Of a DNA stretch of 64,000 nt, positions 59,310 through 64,000 are shown piece after piece. The number at the start of each line of letters is the position of its first letter. The first letter of the stretch is position 1. Source of the stretch: Artemia franciscana (taxonomy: Eukaryota; Arthropoda; Branchiopoda; Anostraca; Artemiidae); the NCBI RefSeq assembly GCF_032884065.1, contig NW_027062691.1, positions 558,001 through 622,000 of the forward strand, given 5' to 3'. The notes beneath the pieces are model-generated. The model was not told the DNA's origin and did not search any database. It saw only the letters and a list, made by a program, of their open reading frames with translations. Made by a program: the position numbers and the translations under genes.

Positions 59310-60055
59310 TTTCTCTTTGGCAGCTTCTATTCAGTGGAAAAATTTGCTGCAAGGGCGTATCTGGAGGGGGGGGGGTGAGTCTCTCCAAACGTTTGCCGTT
59401 CCCAAATGTATCAAAAATGCATATAAATTAATTTTTGATGCGTTTTTTGAAGTTTTTCATACCCCACTCCCGCTAGAAAAATAACTCCATGGAATAACTT
59501 TTGGTGATTGCATTTTGAATTCAGTTCTAAGGGTTTTATTGAAATTAGTTAATTTAATTTTGACCCTATTTTTTGTCCCACAGACACGTTGTGGATTTCC
59601 CAGTTCTGTAGAAATGTCCATATTTTTGTCTTGAAATAGATGAAAATTTTCGGGAGTCAAAGTTAGAATCTTTTGCTTTGAAAATTAAAGGAGTCAAGAA
59701 TCGTACCTTCGGTAGTAAAAGGAGTTGGAGATATACAGTTTATTTACTCCGCCACCCAGGTTTCTTGTAGTACTTATTTTATGCTTATAAGGTTTTATTG
59801 TTGTCACGGAGTGAGCCTGCTTTTCGTTTCTTTAAATAAAAGGAGAACATGTGGGACAGTCATCTATAGACCGATGATAAAGGCTTTTGACAGATGTTCA
59901 GTTGTAGACATAAAAACTTGAATTTCTGCCTGACGAGCTAGGGACACTAAGATTGAAAATCATTATTTTCAGTTATGAAGGGGCTATTGAGAGAAAGCAT
60001 AAATATTTGGAGCTGAAGGTTTCCAAATCAATACTGACCCAGACAGTATTGTTTT
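59310..60055 (+). repeat. Duplicated 5' flank of the SUN pseudogene (copy 2)
   Basis: This is collinear with 53560-54245 with moderate divergence and small indels, ending just after GACCCAGACAGTATTGTTTT. No SUN coding sequence follows; the next sequence is unrelated. Confidence 0.8.
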
Positions 60056-61317
60056 GAAAATTTCAGCAACAGCACATAGAAGAAAGAAAAAAAAAGTGGG
60101 GGATCCAAGTATCAATAGTTGTTACATAGAAGACGGTCTAAATGTTTTCTGTTAGAAATCATTAAAATGATGATGAAAATAGCGCAAACAGAAGTGCACA
60201 CCAAACATGACCCTTTCGTTGTGTCATGACCTTTTGTGGTGGCAGCAGACAACCCCAAAAGTGTGTTTATCAAGTGTGATTGGATTGGAGGGTGATTTGC
60301 ACTTTCTCCCTCTGTGCGGGTATGTTGAGACTGAGATTTGAGGCTTGGCAAGTCTTGTATAAAGACTACTAATGCGGTGTTAAATACTTGAGTAAAATTA
60401 GGCGCGAAAAAGTGACTTAACCTAATTCATTTCCAGCGTTTTGAGAACAAAAGAAAAAAAAATTGAAGAAGAAGGTACATTTTCTGTGTAAATAACATGT
60501 TTCCTAAGGCTGATAGAAACATAATGGTTCTTGTGTTGTTCTGTTCGTATTTTATCGTTTGTCCCCCCCCCCATGATTTAATCGATTTGTTCTACAATTA
60601 TCGAGTAACTTAAAATAACCATCGTAATATGTCACTCTCCGTATTCAAGATTATACTTTATGGCATAGATGTGGTCTTAATGTCAAATTGGGTGTAATGC
60701 CGTGTCTACATCCAACGTTTTCTGGCAAACTGGTAATATGGATAGTGTAGATCGCTACTACCCTTCCCGTTTCCCGTTTCTGGGTGCTGTACAAAAAGAC
60801 GCCAATAAATGAGCAAGTATGCCAAAAAATTGAATGTGCAGATGGGTTGTTCCGTTTCCTGGGAGCTTTAACAAGTAATAAGTTTGAATTGAAAGTCATG
60901 TAACTTACCTAGAAAGGTGAGGAAGCTTCTAAAAACTCTTAGAAACAGTCAAATACTTTCTCATCAGTTGAAAATTGGTAGGACATACTTGGTGATCAGA
61001 AACGTGGACGGAAAACTGGAGAACGAGAAACTAGGAGATAGGCAGCAGTCTACTTTAGCATTGTAATTTGTCTCCCAATTTTTCGGGAACCGTAGAATGT
61101 AGACTCACTTTAAGGAAAAATATATCTCCAAGAAAGAAGTGTCTCACAGCATATTCCCACCACCCTTAGTTTTATTAAGTAGTTTTTATTGTTCAGTTGT
61201 CTTTACTATTTGTTCAGTTCCGTGTTGTTTTATAATGTTTTTTGCCACCCCCTCGGACAAGTTTTTTTTTTTTGGGGGGGGGTGGCTCTTAATACTTATG
61301 TAATATAAATTAGACGA
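60056..61317. other. Unannotated stretch
   Basis: No gene is recognised; antisense ORFs at 60112-60351 and 60651-60899 lack family features. Confidence 0.35.
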
Positions 61318-62955
61318 AAAAAAAAGTTTTTTTTTAACTGAAAGTAGGCTAAGGAGCAACATTAAAACTTAAAAATAGCAGAAATTATCACGTATATCAA
61401 GTGGACTAACCCCCTTCTTAACGCCTTGCTCTTTACGCTAATTTTTTTTTAGTTCCTTTAAACAAGCTCCCTGTTGTTCTGATTAAATGACCCTTGTGTT
61501 TCAGGACTTGTTCTTGAAGAATTGGGTCAAAATTCAAACTTTAGCGTAAAGAGTGAGGTGGTGAGGAGGGAGCAATCCCCTTCAAAACACAATAATTTTT
61601 GCTCGTTATAAGTTTTAATGTTGCTCCTTGCTTTCAGTTGAAAAAATTTGTTTTTCTAATTTAATTTCTAACCTTTTTTAAGTAATGCTAGGAACTTCGG
61701 CCCCACCTCCACGGAGAAATCCTCCTCCCCACAGAAATATCCTCCAGACAATTCAATCCCGGGTAAGATTTAGCCTTGACAATCACTCTTAAGAACTCCA
61801 CACGTAAAATTGAGACGGAATTCCCCCAGTGAATTTCCCCTCCCCTGGAGTTCAAGTTCACTCCCTGGAGACTTCTATCGCCATAGAAAATTCTCCCGTA
61901 GAAAAAAACCCAGCAAGAAATTCACCCCTTCCACCCGAAAATGTATGCATACTTCACAATAACAAATGCTATGTGTAAAAAATAGGCAAATTTTATGACT
62001 TAGACCTTTCCCCTGGGGCAGTGGAGGGTCAGGCTATATCAAAAAGTTTAGTTATTGGGCGTTTCAACTATGATGAGGAAAATGGCTATATCAAAATTAT
62101 GATCGGACGATTTTGGGAAAAAGGGGCTGGGGAGGGGGCCGGGTTGCCCTTCAATATTTTTGGTCACTTAAAAAAGTGCACTAGAACTTACAATTTTTGT
62201 TGAGCCCTCTCATGATGTTGCTGAACCACTGGGTCAATACAATCACCACTGAAAAAAACAAAACAAAAACAACAACAAATAAACACGCATCCGTGATCTT
62301 TATTCTGGCAATAATACAAGATTCCACATTTTTGCAGATAGGAGCTTGAAGTCATTACAGTATGGTTTCTTAACATGTTGAATCTGGTGGTGTTACTTTC
62401 ATTAAGATTCTAAAACTTTTATTATTCCCCTTTTTTTGAAAATCAGGCAAATTTTCTTAGGTTCGTAGCCTATAATCGGTAATACTAAACTTAATGAAAC
62501 TTGTATATTTAAAATCAGCATAATAAGCCGATTCTTATTAATATTATCTTTATTATTAATTTATAATAACTTATATAACTTATAACTATATAATTATATA
62601 ACTTATATAACTATGTATCTAATATAACTAATATAACTAATTATATAACTAATATTAAAACTAACTAAACTAACTAATAATAATAATAATAATAAACTAT
62701 AATAACAATAATAATAATAATAGTAATAATAAACTAACTAAAACTAACTAATAATTATATAACTTATATTATAAATTATATAACTTATATAACTTTTTAT
62801 TATAATTAACTTATTAATATTAATATCATTAATATTATAATAGCATAATTATTATTTCGGTATATAATTATCAAATTACGTTTTTTAGAGTTTTGATTAC
62901 TATTGAGCAGGGTCGCTCACTTAGCCTACAGTTCGTTATCACGACCTGTTTGATA
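61318..62955 (-). repeat. Repeat family R1, inverted, with AT-repeat expansion
   Basis: The foldback module at 61318-61660 (CTTTACGCTAA / CAAACTTTAGCGTAAAGAG) is followed by body sequence. It ends in a diverged hairpin (CAGTTCGT ... ACGACCTG) at about 62921-62940. Between 62530 and 62870 the body is invaded by an AT-only expansion of TAACTTATATAACTA and TAATAATAA units. Confidence 0.75.
62530..62870. repeat. AT-only microsatellite expansion
   Basis: The interval consists of AATATAACTAATA, (TAA)n and TATAACTTATATAAC variants. It is absent from the other R1 copies at the same place and so is a local expansion. Confidence 0.85.
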
Positions 62956-62964
62956 TAATAATAA

Positions 62965-63425
62965 AAGATATTTAGATGTTATTTTGGTCTTAAATTGTAA
63001 GGATTTCATTGATATTTCTAAAAATATATATCCATCAGAGCTTATTCTTGAACCTGGTCATGGCGCGATCATTTCTTAGATTTAAATATTAATATTTGTG
63101 ATAATAATAAATTAAGTTTTAAAATGTATAATAAAACGGATGATTTTGATTTTGAAGTGATTAGTTTCCCATTCCCTGAAAGTAATATACACTCAAATAT
63201 CACATATTCAGCGTTTTTCTCACAGTTACTTCGTTATGCAAGGATTTGTAGTAATTATATTGATTTTAAAAATAGATGTAAAATCTTAAGCCAAAAATTG
63301 ATATCAAGAGGTTTTTCTGCAAATAAATTAACTTGGCAATTTAAAAATTTAGTTTTCATTATAACGAACTTTTAAATAAATATCAAAAGAATTATCTAGA
63401 AATACTTAAAGAAATTTTCAACTAA
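62965..63425 (+). mobile_element. Reverse-transcriptase C-terminal fragment (possibly Penelope-like)
   Basis: The frames give RYLDVILVLNCKDFIDISKN, IYPSELILE, FLDLNINICDNNKLSFKMYN, KTDDFDFEVISFPFPESN and YSAFFSQLLRYARICSNYID. The order RYLDD-IYPSEL-FLDL-DDFDF-FPF-YSQLLRYARI is a recurrent block in a widespread group of animal retroelement RTs. I believe it is Penelope-like, but the clade is uncertain. It is an old broken copy. Confidence 0.5.
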
Positions 63426-63789
63426 TTTCGGAGGTTCGAGAATTGTTGTTGCAGCGCCATTTATTTTGAATTGTGTTTCTAATTGAGCGGATTTTTTTTT
63501 AAAAATTAGCCACATGGTAAAGATGAATTCTATAATTGTTTAGTTCATTCAGGTTTTTTGCAATGTGTTAATATTTGTGATTTGGTAAAATTTATTATAT
63601 TTAGTTTACCTATTGTTGCAAAAAAGAGGGATATATTAACAGGATAAGCTTGTTTTGGTTTTACTTGGTTGTTTTACATTTGCTGTTTTTTTTCTTTCAT
63701 AGGCATGTATTTTGGGGGTGATACCTGACACGGGGATGCCATGGATATTCTGTGGTAGCCACAACACTTGGTGGGGTGGAGAATTTAAA

Positions 63790-64000
63790 GTAGCGAAACC
63801 CCATATAATGTTAATGTTCTTGTTCGTCGGGGCGTACGGCAGGGTGGAGTGTTATCTCCTAGTATTTTCAAATTTTGTATCTGGTATTCTTGAGAATATT
63901 TCTTCTATGTGTTTTGTTGGTTTGAGTGATATTTCTTACCTTGCTTATGCTGATGACATTCTTCTAATTAGCCGGTCTAAACTCAGCCTATCGCAGATGG
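63790..64000 (+). mobile_element. LINE reverse-transcriptase fragment (family C), runs off the window
   Basis: Frames give VRRGVRQGGVLSPSIFKFCI and, after a frame change, GLSDISYLAYADDILLISRS with the catalytic YADD. This is the same family as 51600-52110. It continues beyond base 64000. Confidence 0.75.

Overview
This is a eukaryotic window: spliced genes, several LINE families, rolling-circle (Helitron) DNA transposons, long AT-rich intergenic stretches and a run of about 50 Ns at 14730-14780. The repeat content and the LINE proteins look like an arthropod. My best guess is a branchiopod crustacean such as Artemia, but that is recalled similarity of repeats and is low confidence. Gene density is very low and most of the window is mobile-element debris.

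Host genes. (1) METTL23, a small SAM-dependent methyltransferase, is present in three pieces: its last exon on the + strand at 1-202, and two internal exons on the - strand at 15475-15600 and 17881-18123. The pieces are complementary and do not overlap, but their orientations disagree across the N gap, so the left contig may be inverted. (2) ACBD6 (acyl-CoA-binding domain plus ankyrin repeats) is an intact intronless ORF at 206-910. Its ATG lies 3 nt after the METTL23 stop codon and in the same frame, which suggests a two-gene transcript. (3) A SUCO/Slp1-type SUN-domain membrane protein is an intact intronless 809-codon ORF at 42673-45102. A recent second copy at 54311-56750 is a pseudogene.

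Layout. 1-910 METTL23 end and ACBD6. 1900-3320 LINE. 5005-7215 hairpin-ended repeat built of a ~283-bp tandem unit (family R2); 7345-9045 hairpin-ended foldback repeats (family R1); 11400-13717 a second R2 array in inverted orientation; 13740-14729 R1 cut by the N gap. 15475-18123 METTL23 internal exons. 19525-20555 LINE. 20570-29665 copies of a DNA transposon with ~150-bp terminal inverted repeats (family R3), a duplicated ~450-bp block and a long (TA)n. 31788-38110 a dense nest of LINEs. 38568-39152 a short Helitron. 39945-41290 R1 carrying a tRNA-derived SINE. 42673-45102 SUN gene. 45467-50511 a Helitron cluster with A-rich arrays, minisatellites and pieces of Helitron helicase. 51600-52110 LINE. 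53560-56990 duplicated SUN segment. 57027-59110 Helitron remnant with helicase and 23-residue repeat coding pieces. 59310-60055 duplicate of the SUN-pseudogene 5' flank. 61318-62955 R1. 62965-64000 reverse-transcriptase fragments.

The most notable points are the METTL23-ACBD6 single-exon in-frame arrangement, the strand-split METTL23 gene, the intronless SUN duplication, and Helitrons with two consecutive 3' termini.
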